A stretch of DNA of 64,000 nt from Calditerrivibrio nitroreducens DSM 19672. GTDB lineage: Bacteria; Chrysiogenota; Deferribacteres; Deferribacterales; Calditerrivibrionaceae. The stretch is from NCBI RefSeq assembly GCF_000183405.1, contig NC_014758.1:62001-126000 (forward strand). Reading direction: 5' to 3'. This document shows positions 25,002-34,960 of the stretch, one piece after another. The position numbers were made by a program, and so were the translations under genes. Each line of letters starts with the position of its first letter. Positions within the stretch are counted from its first letter, which is position 1. Below the pieces are notes generated by a model, which saw only the letters and a program-made list of their open reading frames with translations, did no database searches and was not told the origin of the DNA.

Positions 25002-26287
25002 TGGTAACTTTTGATAGAATAGAAACTTTGAAGGGTTCTGTGACTGTTCCTCCGGATAAATCGATTACCCATAGAGCATTTATATTTTCCAGCATGGCGG
25101 AGGGGAGATCCGTTGTTTTAAATCCCCTTATGTCAAGGGATACTATCGCCACGATGAATGCCATGAAGGCTGTTGGGGTGGAATTTATAAAGTTAGATAA
25201 CGGTTTTGAGATCGTTTCTAAAGGGTATAGAGGGTTTAATGAACCACAGGATGTGATAAATTGTGAAAACTCTGGAACCACAGCAAGGCTTATTACCGGA
25301 CTTTTTGCCCCATCGGGGAGATACGTCGTTCTAACGGGGGATAACTCCCTCAGAAGACGGCCTATGGACAGAGTTAAAAGGCCGCTACAAACAATGGGGG
25401 CAGATATCAGATTGAGAAGTGATAGGTTTTTGCCAATGACGGTACTCCCCTCAAAAATGCATCCGGCTGATATTATGGCGGAGGTGAGTAGTGCTCAGGT
25501 AAAAAGTGCAGTTATTCTCTCTGGCTTACAACTTGATGGATACACAAGTTATACAGAAAAAGAGATCACAAGAAACCACACCGAAACGATGTTAAGGGAT
25601 TTTGGCGCAGACATAATGGTGGAAGGGAAAAAGATCACCGTTAGAGGCGTAAAAAACCTTATCCCTCAGAAAACAACAGTACCTGGGGACTTTTCTTCTG
25701 CGGCATTTTTTATCGGTGCAGCCATCATGTTTGAAGGGGCTGAGATAAAGATAAGATCCGTAGGGTTAAATCCCACCAGGACAGGATTATTAACGGTATT
25801 GAGAGATATGGGGGTGCAGATTGAAACTGAGTTGACCAGCAGTTCCGCTGAACCGATGGGGGATATCTACATCAAGCATGGAAGGTTAAAGGGTGGGAAG
25901 ATTTGTGGTGAGATCATCCCAAATATAATAGATGAGATACCTATGCTGGCTGTTTTAGGGTTATTTGCAGAATCACCTCTGGAGATAAGGGGGGCGGAAG
26001 AGTTGCGGGTGAAAGAATCAGATAGGATTAAGTCAGTAGTGGAAAATATCTCTGCTTTGGGTGGAGAGGTGGAAGAGTATCCGGATGGACTAAAGGTATA
26101 CCCTCTAAAAAAACTGAAAGATAAAGAAATTCTTTTAAAGTCGTTCGATGACCATAGGATAGCAATGGTGAATATCCTTTTATCCAAAAGGTTTGGTAAT
26201 ATTTCTATTGACGAAATATCTGCTATTGATGTATCATTCCCTGATTTTCTGGAAAAATTAAAGGATATTGAGGTTGTTGTTGCTTAG
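24998..26287 (+). CDS. aroA: 3-phosphoshikimate 1-carboxyvinyltransferase (EPSP synthase)
   Basis: Transfers enolpyruvyl from phosphoenolpyruvate to shikimate-3-phosphate. The 429 residues have the two-domain fold with VPPDKSITHRA at the N terminus, NCENSGTTARLITGL, GDNSLRRRPMDR and the C-terminal KESDRIKS and DDHRIAM motifs. The active-site loop has GTTAR, unlike the GNAGTAMRPL loop of E. coli (class I), and so resembles class II sequences. It overlaps cmk by about 8 bases. Confidence 0.96.
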   Translation: MMVTFDRIETLKGSVTVPPDKSITHRAFIFSSMAEGRSVVLNPLMSRDTIATMNAMKAVGVEFIKLDNGFEIVSKGYRGFNEPQDVINCENSGTTARLITGLFAPSGRYVVLTGDNSLRRRPMDRVKRPLQTMGADIRLRSDRFLPMTVLPSKMHPADIMAEVSSAQVKSAVILSGLQLDGYTSYTEKEITRNHTETMLRDFGADIMVEGKKITVRGVKNLIPQKTTVPGDFSSAAFFIGAAIMFEGAEIKIRSVGLNPTRTGLLTVLRDMGVQIETELTSSSAEPMGDIYIKHGRLKGGKICGEIIPNIIDEIPMLAVLGLFAESPLEIRGAEELRVKESDRIKSVVENISALGGEVEEYPDGLKVYPLKKLKDKEILLKSFDDHRIAMVNILLSKRFGNISIDEISAIDVSFPDFLEKLKDIEVVVA

Positions 26288-26936
26288 AATAGCCATTGAT
26301 GGACCTGCGGGAAGTGGTAAAAGTACAATTTCAAAGAGATTAGCAGAAAAATATAATTTATTATACATTGATACCGGAGCTTTTTATAGGACAGCCGCCT
26401 GGATGCTTGTGAAATTTAATCTTTCGGTGGGCGAGCTGGCAAATTATCTGAAACGTTGTCGTATAATGCTTGAAAAAGACAGGGTTTTAATCGATCTGGA
26501 TGGAAATATTTATGATGTGACAGATGAAATAAGGTCGCCTGATATATCTATGAAAACAAGTGAGATAGCTGCCATACCTGAGGTGAGATCTGTTATTACT
26601 GACCAGCAAAAGGCAGTTGCAAAAAGATCTTCTGTGGTGATGGATGGAAGGGACATCGGTACTGTCGTGATTCCCGATGCAGAGATTAAGATATTTCTTA
26701 CTGCATCAGCAAACGAGCGGGCAAAAAGAAGGTATAATGAGCTGATAGGTAAAGGTTTGGATGTGGATTTTGATACCCTTTTGGGTGAGATAGTAGAAAG
26801 GGACAAAAATGACGCTAATAGATCTGTGGCACCGTTAAAAAAGGCTGATGATGCTTATGAATTGGATACCACAGATATGTCGATAGATGAAGTTGTTTCA
26901 GAGATAGAAAAGATCATCAGAAAGAAGGGTTTTTAG
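26280..26936 (+). CDS. cmk: cytidylate kinase
   Basis: Phosphorylates CMP and dCMP. About 218 residues with P-loop GPAGSGKST, IDTGAFYRT and VMDGRDIGTVVIPDAE. There is no ATG at the 5' end; four TTG codons lie in phase (26268, 26274, 26277, 26280). I choose 26280 because GAGG lies 6 bases upstream and the protein then begins MLRIAIDGPAG. The gene links the aromatic genes to ispH and rpsA, an order seen in several phyla. Confidence 0.94.
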   Translation: MLRIAIDGPAGSGKSTISKRLAEKYNLLYIDTGAFYRTAAWMLVKFNLSVGELANYLKRCRIMLEKDRVLIDLDGNIYDVTDEIRSPDISMKTSEIAAIPEVRSVITDQQKAVAKRSSVVMDGRDIGTVVIPDAEIKIFLTASANERAKRRYNELIGKGLDVDFDTLLGEIVERDKNDANRSVAPLKKADDAYELDTTDMSIDEVVSEIEKIIRKKGF

Positions 26937-26940
26937 GAAA

Positions 26941-27789
26941 ATGGAGATTTATGTTGCTCAGCATGCGGGGTTTTGCTTTGGAGTGGAAAGGGCTGTAAAA
27001 ATAGTCCGCAATGCAGCCGGAGAATATAAAAATCTATACACGTTGGGACCTATCATTCATAATCCGCAGCTTGTGAATGAGTTGAAAAGTCAGGGTGTGG
27101 ATGTTGCGGAATCTACGGATGACCTAAGTGAAGGGTCGACTGTTGTATTAAGGTCACACGGAGTTGAAAAACAAGAACTCAATATACTTGCTAAAAAAAA
27201 TATTCATATTGTGGATGCCACCTGTCCATATGTGAATAAAGCTCATTCTGAAGCGGTAAATCTGAGTAAAGATGGGTATTTTGTGGTAATATTTGGAGAA
27301 AAAGATCATCCGGAGGTAAAGGGGATTGCAAGCTACATCGAAGGGGAATACACCATTGTTTCTTCCCCGGAAGAGGCTTACAATATAGATTTCAGGGAAA
27401 AGATAGGGGTTGTTGCCCAAACCACTCAGGAAAAAGCTGTTTTTGATAAGATCGTTGATATCTTGAGAAACAGATGTAGAGAACTCAAAATATCAAATAC
27501 GATATGTAATGCCACTACCCTGAGACAGAATGCCGCCAGAAAGGTGGCGGAAATGGTGGAAGTAATGTTTGTGGTGGGCGGTAAAAATAGTGCCAATACG
27601 AGAAGACTCTATAAGATATGCAGCGAAATCTGTGAAAAGACATTTCATATAGAAACAAAAGAAGAGATTGACAAATCGGTATTAATAGGAGTAAATAAGG
27701 TGGGTGTAACTGCAGGTGCCAGTACACCTAAGAACATCATAGATGATGTTATAGAATATTTAAATGGGGTTAATAATGGCAGAGAATAA
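26941..27789 (+). CDS. ispH: 4-hydroxy-3-methylbut-2-enyl diphosphate reductase
   Basis: Last step of the MEP isoprenoid pathway, making IPP and DMAPP with an Fe-S cluster. The 282 residues contain the three cluster cysteines C12 (HAGFCFGVERA), C95 (VDATCPYV) and C189 (NTICNATT), plus RSHGV and HPEV motifs. Length is typical. The 3' end overlaps the likely rpsA start by 14 bases, as in organisms with IspH-S1 fusions, but here the two are separate frames. Confidence 0.97.
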   Translation: MEIYVAQHAGFCFGVERAVKIVRNAAGEYKNLYTLGPIIHNPQLVNELKSQGVDVAESTDDLSEGSTVVLRSHGVEKQELNILAKKNIHIVDATCPYVNKAHSEAVNLSKDGYFVVIFGEKDHPEVKGIASYIEGEYTIVSSPEEAYNIDFREKIGVVAQTTQEKAVFDKIVDILRNRCRELKISNTICNATTLRQNAARKVAEMVEVMFVVGGKNSANTRRLYKICSEICEKTFHIETKEEIDKSVLIGVNKVGVTAGASTPKNIIDDVIEYLNGVNNGRE

Positions 27790-29494
27790 GGAAATCCAGA
27801 CAGAAAATGGTAATTTTAATGAATTTGAAAACTTTGAGTCGATGTTAGAAAGTTCAATAAATCCGCCTACTAAAGGTAGTATTGTCAAATGTACTGTTGT
27901 CGGTATAACTGATAATGATATACTGGTGAATTTTGGTTATAAAACAGAAGGTGTGGTAGATATAAACGAGTTTAGAAAAGATGGGGAGCTGTCCGTAAAG
28001 CTTGGTGATGAACTGGAGCTGGAGGTTGTATCTGTGAGTGGCGGTGGAGCCTATGTTAAGCTTTCTAAAAAAGGTCTTGAATTGAGGCATGACATAGATG
28101 AAGTGGTGAAATCTATAAATAAAGGGAAAGCAATCCCTGTGAAAATTGTAAAATATGATGAAAAAAATAAGAAATACTTGGGTAAGCACGGCGAAGTGGA
28201 TGTACATATTCTGGAGCATCAGATAGATCACAAAAATAAAATCAAAGAGCCAAAGCACTACATAGGTAAGGTGTTTAATTGTAAAATATTAAAGTTTGAC
28301 TCAAAGAGTAAAACCGCCCTTGGTTCCAGAAAACAGTATCTCATTGAGGCTCAGGAGGAGGAGAAGAAGAACTTTTTTAATTCTATAAAAGAAGGTGATG
28401 TGCTAAAAGGTACCGTTAAATCTATAAAAGAGTTTGGAGCTTTTATAAATCTGGGACCTGTGGATGGTTTTCTGGCACGAGAAAACATAGCATGGGGGAG
28501 GGTTACAAAGGTTGAAAAATATCTGGAAGTGGATGATAAGGTTGATGTGAAGATTATAAAAATAGATAGAGAAAATTCAAAAATAGATCTTAGTATTAAG
28601 GACTTAAAAGAAAATCCCTGGGCAGCTGCCAAATCTAAATACCCCGTTGGTTCTGAGATAAAAGGAACTGTAATAGTAAAATTAAAGAATGGTTACGTGG
28701 TGGAGATTGAAAGTGGTGTTGAAGGGTTTGTACCTTATGAAGAGCTCAGCTGGATTAAAAAATCGAATGTATCTTTAAACAAAGGGGATCAGGTAATAGG
28801 AAGAGTTATCGATATTGATGATAAAAGAGAAAAATTGGTAATTTCTGTAAAAGCACTTCAGGAAAATCCATGGGATCTCATGAAGAAGAATCATCCGGAG
28901 GGTTCCATTGTAAAAGGGAAGATAAAAGGTATTACTGAGTTTGGTCTTTTTGTGGATTTTGGTGGAGTTGTGGATGGCCTTGTGAGAAAAACAGATATCT
29001 CATGGACGGAAGAGGTAAGTGATTTGAACGAGAGATTTAAAGTGGGTGATGAGGTTGAGGCTAAAATTCTTACTATCGATCCGGAAAAGGAGAGGATAGC
29101 ATTGGGTATCAAACAACTGGAGAAGAATCCATGGAAAGAGATCGATAAACTATACCCTGTTGGAAAAGTTGTGGAAGCGGTTGTAGATTCAGTGGAAAAA
29201 GATCAGCTTGTGGTAAATCTAACAAAGGGGATAAAAGGGATCATTCCGATAAAAGAGGTGGATGAGGGTAAGAGCAATCTTTCTGAGCAGTTTAAACATG
29301 GGGATGTTGTTAAAGCTACGGTGATAAAAACAGATGTAAAAACTAAAAAAATTTTACTATCCATTAAAAAATATAAGTATGATTCTGAGAGATCAGAAGT
29401 TAAAGAATACATGAAAAAGCTCCAGAAGCAAACGGAGGATTCATTTAGCCTTGGTGAATTGATAAAAGAGAAAATATCAGGAAACAATCAATGA
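27776..29494 (+). CDS. rpsA: 30S ribosomal protein S1
   Basis: RNA-binding ribosomal protein that delivers mRNA to the 30S subunit. About 572 residues with six S1 repeats (roughly 32-100, 115-180, 202-270, 288-357, 373-443 and 460-528). The third to fifth are the most canonical (GTVKSIKEFGAFINLG, GKIKGITEFGLFVDFG) and the second is degenerate. I start at ATG 27776 (MAENKEIQ); an ATG 12 bases earlier is also in frame. A strong terminator follows, closing the superoperon that began with pheA. Confidence 0.96.
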   Translation: MAENKEIQTENGNFNEFENFESMLESSINPPTKGSIVKCTVVGITDNDILVNFGYKTEGVVDINEFRKDGELSVKLGDELELEVVSVSGGGAYVKLSKKGLELRHDIDEVVKSINKGKAIPVKIVKYDEKNKKYLGKHGEVDVHILEHQIDHKNKIKEPKHYIGKVFNCKILKFDSKSKTALGSRKQYLIEAQEEEKKNFFNSIKEGDVLKGTVKSIKEFGAFINLGPVDGFLARENIAWGRVTKVEKYLEVDDKVDVKIIKIDRENSKIDLSIKDLKENPWAAAKSKYPVGSEIKGTVIVKLKNGYVVEIESGVEGFVPYEELSWIKKSNVSLNKGDQVIGRVIDIDDKREKLVISVKALQENPWDLMKKNHPEGSIVKGKIKGITEFGLFVDFGGVVDGLVRKTDISWTEEVSDLNERFKVGDEVEAKILTIDPEKERIALGIKQLEKNPWKEIDKLYPVGKVVEAVVDSVEKDQLVVNLTKGIKGIIPIKEVDEGKSNLSEQFKHGDVVKATVIKTDVKTKKILLSIKKYKYDSERSEVKEYMKKLQKQTEDSFSLGELIKEKISGNNQ

Positions 29495-29495
29495 G

Positions 29496-29518
29496 AAGCG
29501 GGGAAACCCGCTTTTTTT
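29496..29518 (+). terminator. intrinsic terminator after rpsA
   Basis: AGCGGG (29497-29502), loop GAAA, CCCGCT (29507-29512), then a run of seven T (29512-29518). It is the best terminator in the window. Confidence 0.92.
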
Positions 29519-29582
29519 GTTTTAAGTTAAATTATTGCGGAATGTCTGTATATTTAAAAAGTAAAATATCTTTATATTTTAG

Positions 29583-29610
29583 TTGACAATTGGTTTCATT
29601 ACGTTATAAT
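29583..29610 (+). promoter_or_regulatory. strong sigma-70 promoter for the hydrogenase operon
   Basis: Perfect TTGACA (29583-29588) and perfect TATAAT (29605-29610), 16 bases apart, 32 bases before the small-subunit start. It suggests high basal expression; I see no operator. Confidence 0.8.
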
Positions 29611-29642
29611 TTGGTATGGATTAACTTACATGGAGGATATAT

Positions 29643-30746
29643 ATGTCCAGAGTAACTGATTTTTTAAAAGAGTATGGCATTAGCAGAAGGGATTTTTTGA
29701 AGTATTGTACTGCTTTAAGTGGTATGTTGGCACTCTCTCCTGCTCTGGCACCAAGGGTTGCGGAAGCCATTGAGTCTGATAATAGGCCTCCGGTCATCTG
29801 GCTTGAGTTTCAGGACTGTGCAGGTGATTCAGAATCTCTTTTGAGGGCTGATAGACCTACCGTTGCTGAGCTTGTACTGGATTATCTGTCTATAGATTAT
29901 CATGAAACGATAATGGCTGCTGCAGGTTTTCAGGCAGAAGAGGCCAAAAAGGGGACTCTGGAAAAATATAAAGGGAAATATATCGTCGTGGTGGAAGGTT
30001 CTATACCAACTAATGATAATGGGGTATACTGTACTATTGGTGGAAAAACCGCCCTTGATATCCTGAAAGAAGCGGGTGAAGGGGCTGCATTTGTAATAGC
30101 AGTAGGGACTTGTGCAGCCTATGGTGGACTTCCGGCGGCATATCCAAATCCGACTGGGGCAAAGGGTGTAAAGGATATTTTACCGCATAAAACTGTAATC
30201 AATCTTCCTGGTTGCCCTATGAATGTTGATAATCTCACCGGAACCATAGTTCATTATCTTCTTTTTGGTGCTGCTCCTGCCCTTGACAAATTTCTCAGAC
30301 CAAAATTTGCCTATGGCAAGAGGATACACGACAACTGCGAGAGAAGAGCACATTTTGATGCTGGTCAGTTTGTGGAGGCATGGGGTGATGATGCCCATAG
30401 GAAAGGGTGGTGTTTATACAAAATGGGGTGTAAAGGTCCTGAAACTTTCCATAACTGTCCAACTATCCGCTGGAATGATGGTTTAAGCTGGCCTGTTATG
30501 GCTGGGCATGGATGTGCAGGTTGCAGTGAACCAGGATTCTGGGATACCATGACACCACTTTACAATAGGTTGCCGAATGTACCGGGATTTGGAGTGGAGG
30601 CCACCGCTACTAAGATCGGTACAGCTGTTGTGGGGGCTTCTGCAGTCATCTTTGGTACCCATGGTATCGTGAGTCTTATCAGGAATAGAGGACTTATCAA
30701 AAAAGTCGAAAATAATGAAGTAGAAATAGAAGAAGATAATAAATAA
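29643..30746 (+). CDS. membrane-bound NiFe hydrogenase small subunit
   Basis: Electron-transfer subunit of a group 1 uptake hydrogenase, exported by the Tat system. It has the twin-arginine signal SRRDFLKY (R15, R16), Fe-S cluster ligands and a C-terminal membrane anchor (about 325-347). Proximal cluster ligands appear as C59, D62, C157 and C191. The usual second cysteine of the CxGC motif is Asp (QDCAGDSES). The distal cluster has H229, C232, C257 and C263; the medial cluster has C272, C291 and C294. The extra cysteines of the O2-tolerant 4Fe-3S type are absent. It precedes the large subunit by 9 bases. Confidence 0.95.
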   Translation: MSRVTDFLKEYGISRRDFLKYCTALSGMLALSPALAPRVAEAIESDNRPPVIWLEFQDCAGDSESLLRADRPTVAELVLDYLSIDYHETIMAAAGFQAEEAKKGTLEKYKGKYIVVVEGSIPTNDNGVYCTIGGKTALDILKEAGEGAAFVIAVGTCAAYGGLPAAYPNPTGAKGVKDILPHKTVINLPGCPMNVDNLTGTIVHYLLFGAAPALDKFLRPKFAYGKRIHDNCERRAHFDAGQFVEAWGDDAHRKGWCLYKMGCKGPETFHNCPTIRWNDGLSWPVMAGHGCAGCSEPGFWDTMTPLYNRLPNVPGFGVEATATKIGTAVVGASAVIFGTHGIVSLIRNRGLIKKVENNEVEIEEDNK

Positions 30747-30755
30747 GGGGGTTTT

Positions 30756-32468
30756 ATGGCACAAAAAATAGTTGTGGACCCTATTACAAGGATAGAGGGT
30801 CACTTAAGAATAGAAGCAGTGGTGGAAAATGGTAAGATTACAGATGCATGGTCAAGTTCCACAATGTTTAGGGGTGTAGAAAGGATTCTTCAGGGTAGAG
30901 ACCCAAGGGATGCATGGTATTTTACCCAGAGGTTTTGCGGTGTTTGTACAACAGTTCACTCAATAGCCTCCATACGAGCTGTGGAAAATGCCCTGAATAT
31001 AAAGATCCCTTTTAATGCCGAAATGATAAGAAATCTTATAATAGGGATTCAGCTTGTACAGGACCATGTGATACATTTTTATCATCTGCATGCGCTTGAC
31101 TGGGTGGATATTGTTTCAGCTTTGAAAGCTGATCCAAAAAAGACAGCCGCATTACAACAATCTATCTCTCCCTGGAAGTACTCCAGTGAGACTTATTTTA
31201 AAGGGGTACAGGATAAGGTTGCAGCTTTTGCAAAGACCGGAAGACTTGGGCCTTTTGGTAATGCGTATTGGGGACATCCGGCATACAAGCTTCCACCTGA
31301 AGCAAACCTTATGGCGGTTGCTCACTATCTGGAAGCTTTGAATCTTCAAAAAGAGATTATCAAGGTTCATGCAATATTGGGATCTAAGAATCCACATCCA
31401 CAGACATTCCTGGTGGGTGGTATGTCTATCCCTGTTGATCCAACAAGTCAAAATGCACTTAATGCGGATAAGATAGCTATGATAAATAAATACTTTGCAA
31501 TGGCAAAGGAATTCGTAGAGCAGGTTTATATCCCGGATGTTCTTGCAGTTGCCCCATTTTATCTCGAATGGGCAAAGATAGGTACAGGGCATAAAAATTA
31601 CCTCTCTTATGGTGAGTTCCCTGAAGGGCAAAATGGGTTCCCAAATGACCTCTGGTTTTCGTCTGGTGTGATATTAAATGGTGACCTGTCAAAAGTTTTA
31701 CCTGTAGCACAGGAAAAAATTACAGAATATGTGACTCATTCATGGTATGAGTATACTGGTGGGGATGATAAGGCCAAGCATCCATATGAGGGTGAGCAGA
31801 TATGGAAATACACAGGGCCTAAACCTCCGTATGAGTATCTGGAAACTGATAAAAAATATTCATGGGTAAAAGCTCCAAGATATGACGATAAATCTATGGA
31901 GGTGGGACCTCTTGCAAGGATGCTGGTAGGGTACGCAAAAGGGCATAAGGAGATAAAAGAAACAGTTGATGCCGTGTTGAAAAAGCTTGGTGTGGGACCT
32001 GAGGTTCTTTTCTCCACTCTGGGTAGAACAGCGGCAAGGGCTATTGAGACCCTTATTGTTGTAAACAGACTTCCAAAATGGGTGGGTATGCTTGTGGCAA
32101 ATATTAAAACTGGTGATTTGGCAATACACAATGGTGAGAAATGGGATCCAGAGCATTGGCCACAAACTGCAAAAGGTTATGGCTGGCATGAAGCCCCAAG
32201 AGGTGCTCTTGGCCACTGGATCGTAATAGAGGATAAAAAGATCAAAAATTATCAGGCAGTGGTTCCTTCTACCTGGAATGCATCCCCAAGAGATGCAAAA
32301 GGGGTGAGGGGACAGTATGAGGAATCTCTCATAGGTACACCTATAGCAGATCCTAAAAAACCTCTTGAGATATTAAGAACAATACACTCTTTTGACCCAT
32401 GTCTTGCGTGTGCTGTTCATGTATATGATGAAAAGGGTGAGCTACAGTCCAAAGTAAAGGTACTGTAG
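30756..32468 (+). CDS. membrane-bound NiFe hydrogenase large subunit
   Basis: Catalytic subunit holding the NiFe(CN)2CO site, 570 residues. The N-terminal ligands are in RFCGVCTTVH (C61, C64) and the C-terminal pair is in DPCLACAVH (C549, C552). All four are Cys codons, so this is not a NiFeSe enzyme. Fifteen residues follow H555 and should be removed by a maturation endopeptidase after nickel insertion. It carries no signal of its own and would be co-exported with the Tat-bearing small subunit. It lies 10 bases before the cytochrome b gene. Confidence 0.97.
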   Translation: MAQKIVVDPITRIEGHLRIEAVVENGKITDAWSSSTMFRGVERILQGRDPRDAWYFTQRFCGVCTTVHSIASIRAVENALNIKIPFNAEMIRNLIIGIQLVQDHVIHFYHLHALDWVDIVSALKADPKKTAALQQSISPWKYSSETYFKGVQDKVAAFAKTGRLGPFGNAYWGHPAYKLPPEANLMAVAHYLEALNLQKEIIKVHAILGSKNPHPQTFLVGGMSIPVDPTSQNALNADKIAMINKYFAMAKEFVEQVYIPDVLAVAPFYLEWAKIGTGHKNYLSYGEFPEGQNGFPNDLWFSSGVILNGDLSKVLPVAQEKITEYVTHSWYEYTGGDDKAKHPYEGEQIWKYTGPKPPYEYLETDKKYSWVKAPRYDDKSMEVGPLARMLVGYAKGHKEIKETVDAVLKKLGVGPEVLFSTLGRTAARAIETLIVVNRLPKWVGMLVANIKTGDLAIHNGEKWDPEHWPQTAKGYGWHEAPRGALGHWIVIEDKKIKNYQAVVPSTWNASPRDAKGVRGQYEESLIGTPIADPKKPLEILRTIHSFDPCLACAVHVYDEKGELQSKVKVL

Positions 32469-32478
32469 GAGGTGGTTT

Positions 32479-33156
32479 ATGGCTGATAATACAAACTACT
32501 GTGCCGCCAAGCGGTTTATATATGTATGGGAAGGGCCTGTAAGGATAACCCACTGGGTTAATGTATTTTCCATAATAATATTAAGTATTACGGGTTATTA
32601 CATACATAATCCCTTCATAGATGTTCATGATATGTACTATCCACCATACATTATGGGTACTGTCAGATATATCCATTATCTGACGGGGATAATTTTTGCG
32701 GTGAGTGTCATCATCAGGCTTTACTGGCTTTTTGTGGGGAACAGATACGCCAGCTGGCATTCCTTTGCAAACCCTTTTAATAAGAAGGATAGAAAGATAC
32801 TGATGAGCTATTTTAAATATTATATATTTCTTGAAAAGAATCCACCACATACCCTTGGACACAACCCGGTGGCATTGATGGCATACATCGTACTTTTCAA
32901 CCTGTTTATCCTTCAGATAATTACAGGTTTTGCCCTATGGGCGCAGGCAAATCCTGATAGTACGCTTTATGCATTAACCGGATGGGTATTCTCGATAGCA
33001 AGTAATCAGTGGATTAGATTCTTTCATTACCTGGTTATGTTTTTGATCGGTGGATTTGTTATCAACCATATCTATAGTGCTGTACTCTTTGACTTTAAAA
33101 CACAATCTGGAGAGATTAGTTCTATATTTGCCGGATGGAAACCACAGAGGGATTGA
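32479..33156 (+). CDS. NiFe hydrogenase cytochrome b subunit (HyaC/HydC-like)
   Basis: Membrane di-haem cytochrome b of 225 residues that passes electrons from the hydrogenase to the quinone pool. Four membrane segments are seen (about 22-42, 57-77, 133-153 and 183-203) with the expected histidines in RITHWVN, YIHYLTG, HNPVAL and FFHYLVM. It completes a three-gene structural operon. No hyp genes or maturation protease follow before the terminator at 33169-33200, so they must lie elsewhere. Confidence 0.93.
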   Translation: MADNTNYCAAKRFIYVWEGPVRITHWVNVFSIIILSITGYYIHNPFIDVHDMYYPPYIMGTVRYIHYLTGIIFAVSVIIRLYWLFVGNRYASWHSFANPFNKKDRKILMSYFKYYIFLEKNPPHTLGHNPVALMAYIVLFNLFILQIITGFALWAQANPDSTLYALTGWVFSIASNQWIRFFHYLVMFLIGGFVINHIYSAVLFDFKTQSGEISSIFAGWKPQRD

Positions 33157-33168
33157 TGGAATAACCTG

Positions 33169-33200
33169 TAAGGCAGACTTAAAAGGTCTGCCTTATATTT
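33169..33200 (+). terminator. intrinsic terminator after the hydrogenase operon
   Basis: TAAGGCAGAC (33169-33178) pairs with GTCTGCCTTA (33186-33195) over a 7-base loop and is followed by TATTT. Confidence 0.75.
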
Positions 33201-33213
33201 AATCTAAAAAATA

Positions 33214-33242
33214 TTGCACTGTTATGTCTGTTGTGCTATAAT
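33214..33242 (+). promoter_or_regulatory. promoter of the MCP gene
   Basis: TTGCAC (33214-33219) and TATAAT (33237-33242) are 17 bases apart, with TGC extending the -10. It lies 28 bases before the start. Confidence 0.65.
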
Positions 33243-33270
33243 TTATTAGAAAATTTATTGGAGTTTTATT

Positions 33271-34893
33271 ATGAGTGTTAAATATAAGCTTGCTTTATCT
33301 TTTATTTCTTTATTTACTATAATCATAATTATTTCGGTTTATTCTTATCTGCAGATTAAAAAAGGGAACTCTTACATCGAAGATATTTATAAAGTGAAGA
33401 TGAAATCTATAGAAAATCTGTTCAGATTTTACAGAAACGCCACCAATGCATCCAATAGCATACAGCTTATTAAAATCGATATTGATAAAAAAGATAAAGA
33501 TAGCTTGTTGGGAAATAGTAGGAAGGCGTATGTTTTAATGGAAGATGCTCTTAAATCATTTAATATTATAAAAAAGAATATAAAATCAGATTCACTCCCG
33601 GATCTACAAAAATCGATGGAAGATTTGGTTTCCGAAATAGATACAATAAATAAGCTCATAATGAATAACGAAAAAGAAAAGCTTCTGGATGAGATTGATG
33701 TATATTTAGATAAAACTGAGGAGATGAAAGATATCTTGCTGAATGTAATAGACGATATACAGTTTGGAGCAAAAGAATACTACGACCAGACGAGTGCAAA
33801 TAATAAAAGATCTATCATCATTCTTGTTTCTGCTATAGCTATAGGTATTATTGTATTTATCACAATAAGTTTAATTTTGGAAAGATCTTTAATCAAACCT
33901 ATTAGAAACACCACTGAAATGTTGAAAGATATAGCAGAAGGTGAGGGTGACCTAACGAAAGAGATAGAGGTAAAAGCTGGAAGAAAAGATGAGATATCAA
34001 GTCTTGCAAATTATTTTAATCAATTTGTATCTAAACTTGAAAAGATCATCAAAAAGGTTATGGAACATTCAAATGAAAATAAAGAAGAAACAAAAAAGAT
34101 AACTGTGATGATGGAGCAGCTTGATCAAACGGCAAGTATACTCAGCGATATTGTCTCATCCTTGTCTTCAGCTATAGAAGAGATGAATTCAAATGTACAC
34201 GTAGTAGCTGAAAATTCTAATAATCTTGCAGAAATGTCTGAAGATATTGCTATAGCAACATCCAAAGGAAGTAGGAATGTGGAAGATAGCATAATCAGTA
34301 TAAATAACATAGGAGAAGAAACATCCCAGTTAATAGATATATTTGAGAAATTTAATGAAAGTGTGAATAAGATACAGGAGGTTGTGACTGTCATAAATGA
34401 TATCGCTGATCAAACTAACTTACTTGCTTTAAATGCTGCTATAGAAGCAGCAAGAGCTGGAGAGCATGGCAGGGGGTTTGCTGTTGTGGCTGATGAAGTT
34501 AGAAAACTTGCGGGTAAAACATCTGATTCCACTAAGGAGATAGAAAAGATAGCAAAAAATATTACTATGCAGTCAAATACTGTACAGGACAAAATAGAAA
34601 CTGTGAATGAGGGTGTGTCTGTCGGGATTAAAAAGATATCAGAAGTGCAGAGTGTTTTTAATAATATTTCTAATATGATAACAGAACTTAAGCATAAAAT
34701 TGCTGAAATAAACCTATCCATTAAAGAGCAATCGGCTGCTATGGATGAATTGGCTGTGCAGACTGATAAGGTATTGCAGAGTGCAAACGACATCAAATCT
34801 GCCATTGATATAGGTGTGAATACAATTAATAATCTTGAAAAAACAGTAGAAAATCTGGATAGGCTTGTGGGGGTTTTTAAAGTAAGAGGTTAA
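33271..34893 (+). CDS. methyl-accepting chemotaxis protein
   Basis: Transmembrane chemoreceptor of 540 residues. TM1 is at about 6-27. The periplasmic helical sensor runs from about 28 to 180 (four-helix-bundle like), TM2 is at about 183-205 and HAMP at about 206-258. The cytoplasmic signalling domain has the hairpin tip [35 protein letters not shown] (about 379-413). Ligand unknown. It is transcribed alone between terminator-bounded neighbours. No che genes are in the window. Confidence 0.95.
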   Translation: MSVKYKLALSFISLFTIIIIISVYSYLQIKKGNSYIEDIYKVKMKSIENLFRFYRNATNASNSIQLIKIDIDKKDKDSLLGNSRKAYVLMEDALKSFNIIKKNIKSDSLPDLQKSMEDLVSEIDTINKLIMNNEKEKLLDEIDVYLDKTEEMKDILLNVIDDIQFGAKEYYDQTSANNKRSIIILVSAIAIGIIVFITISLILERSLIKPIRNTTEMLKDIAEGEGDLTKEIEVKAGRKDEISSLANYFNQFVSKLEKIIKKVMEHSNENKEETKKITVMMEQLDQTASILSDIVSSLSSAIEEMNSNVHVVAENSNNLAEMSEDIAIATSKGSRNVEDSIISINNIGEETSQLIDIFEKFNESVNKIQEVVTVINDIADQTNLLALNAAIEAARAGEHGRGFAVVADEVRKLAGKTSDSTKEIEKIAKNITMQSNTVQDKIETVNEGVSVGIKKISEVQSVFNNISNMITELKHKIAEINLSIKEQSAAMDELAVQTDKVLQSANDIKSAIDIGVNTINNLEKTVENLDRLVGVFKVRG

Positions 34894-34960
34894 ATATAAG
34901 TATATTTCGTAGATTTGAAAGATACATTTAGCTTTTATTTGTTTTTTTTATTTTTTGGTG

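Noticed and set aside
32380-32468. Possible NiFeSe hydrogenase (selenocysteine) at the L2 motif, prompted by mnmH
   Set aside because: The codons are DPC-LAC with TGT/TGC cysteines and no in-frame TGA; it is an ordinary NiFe enzyme.
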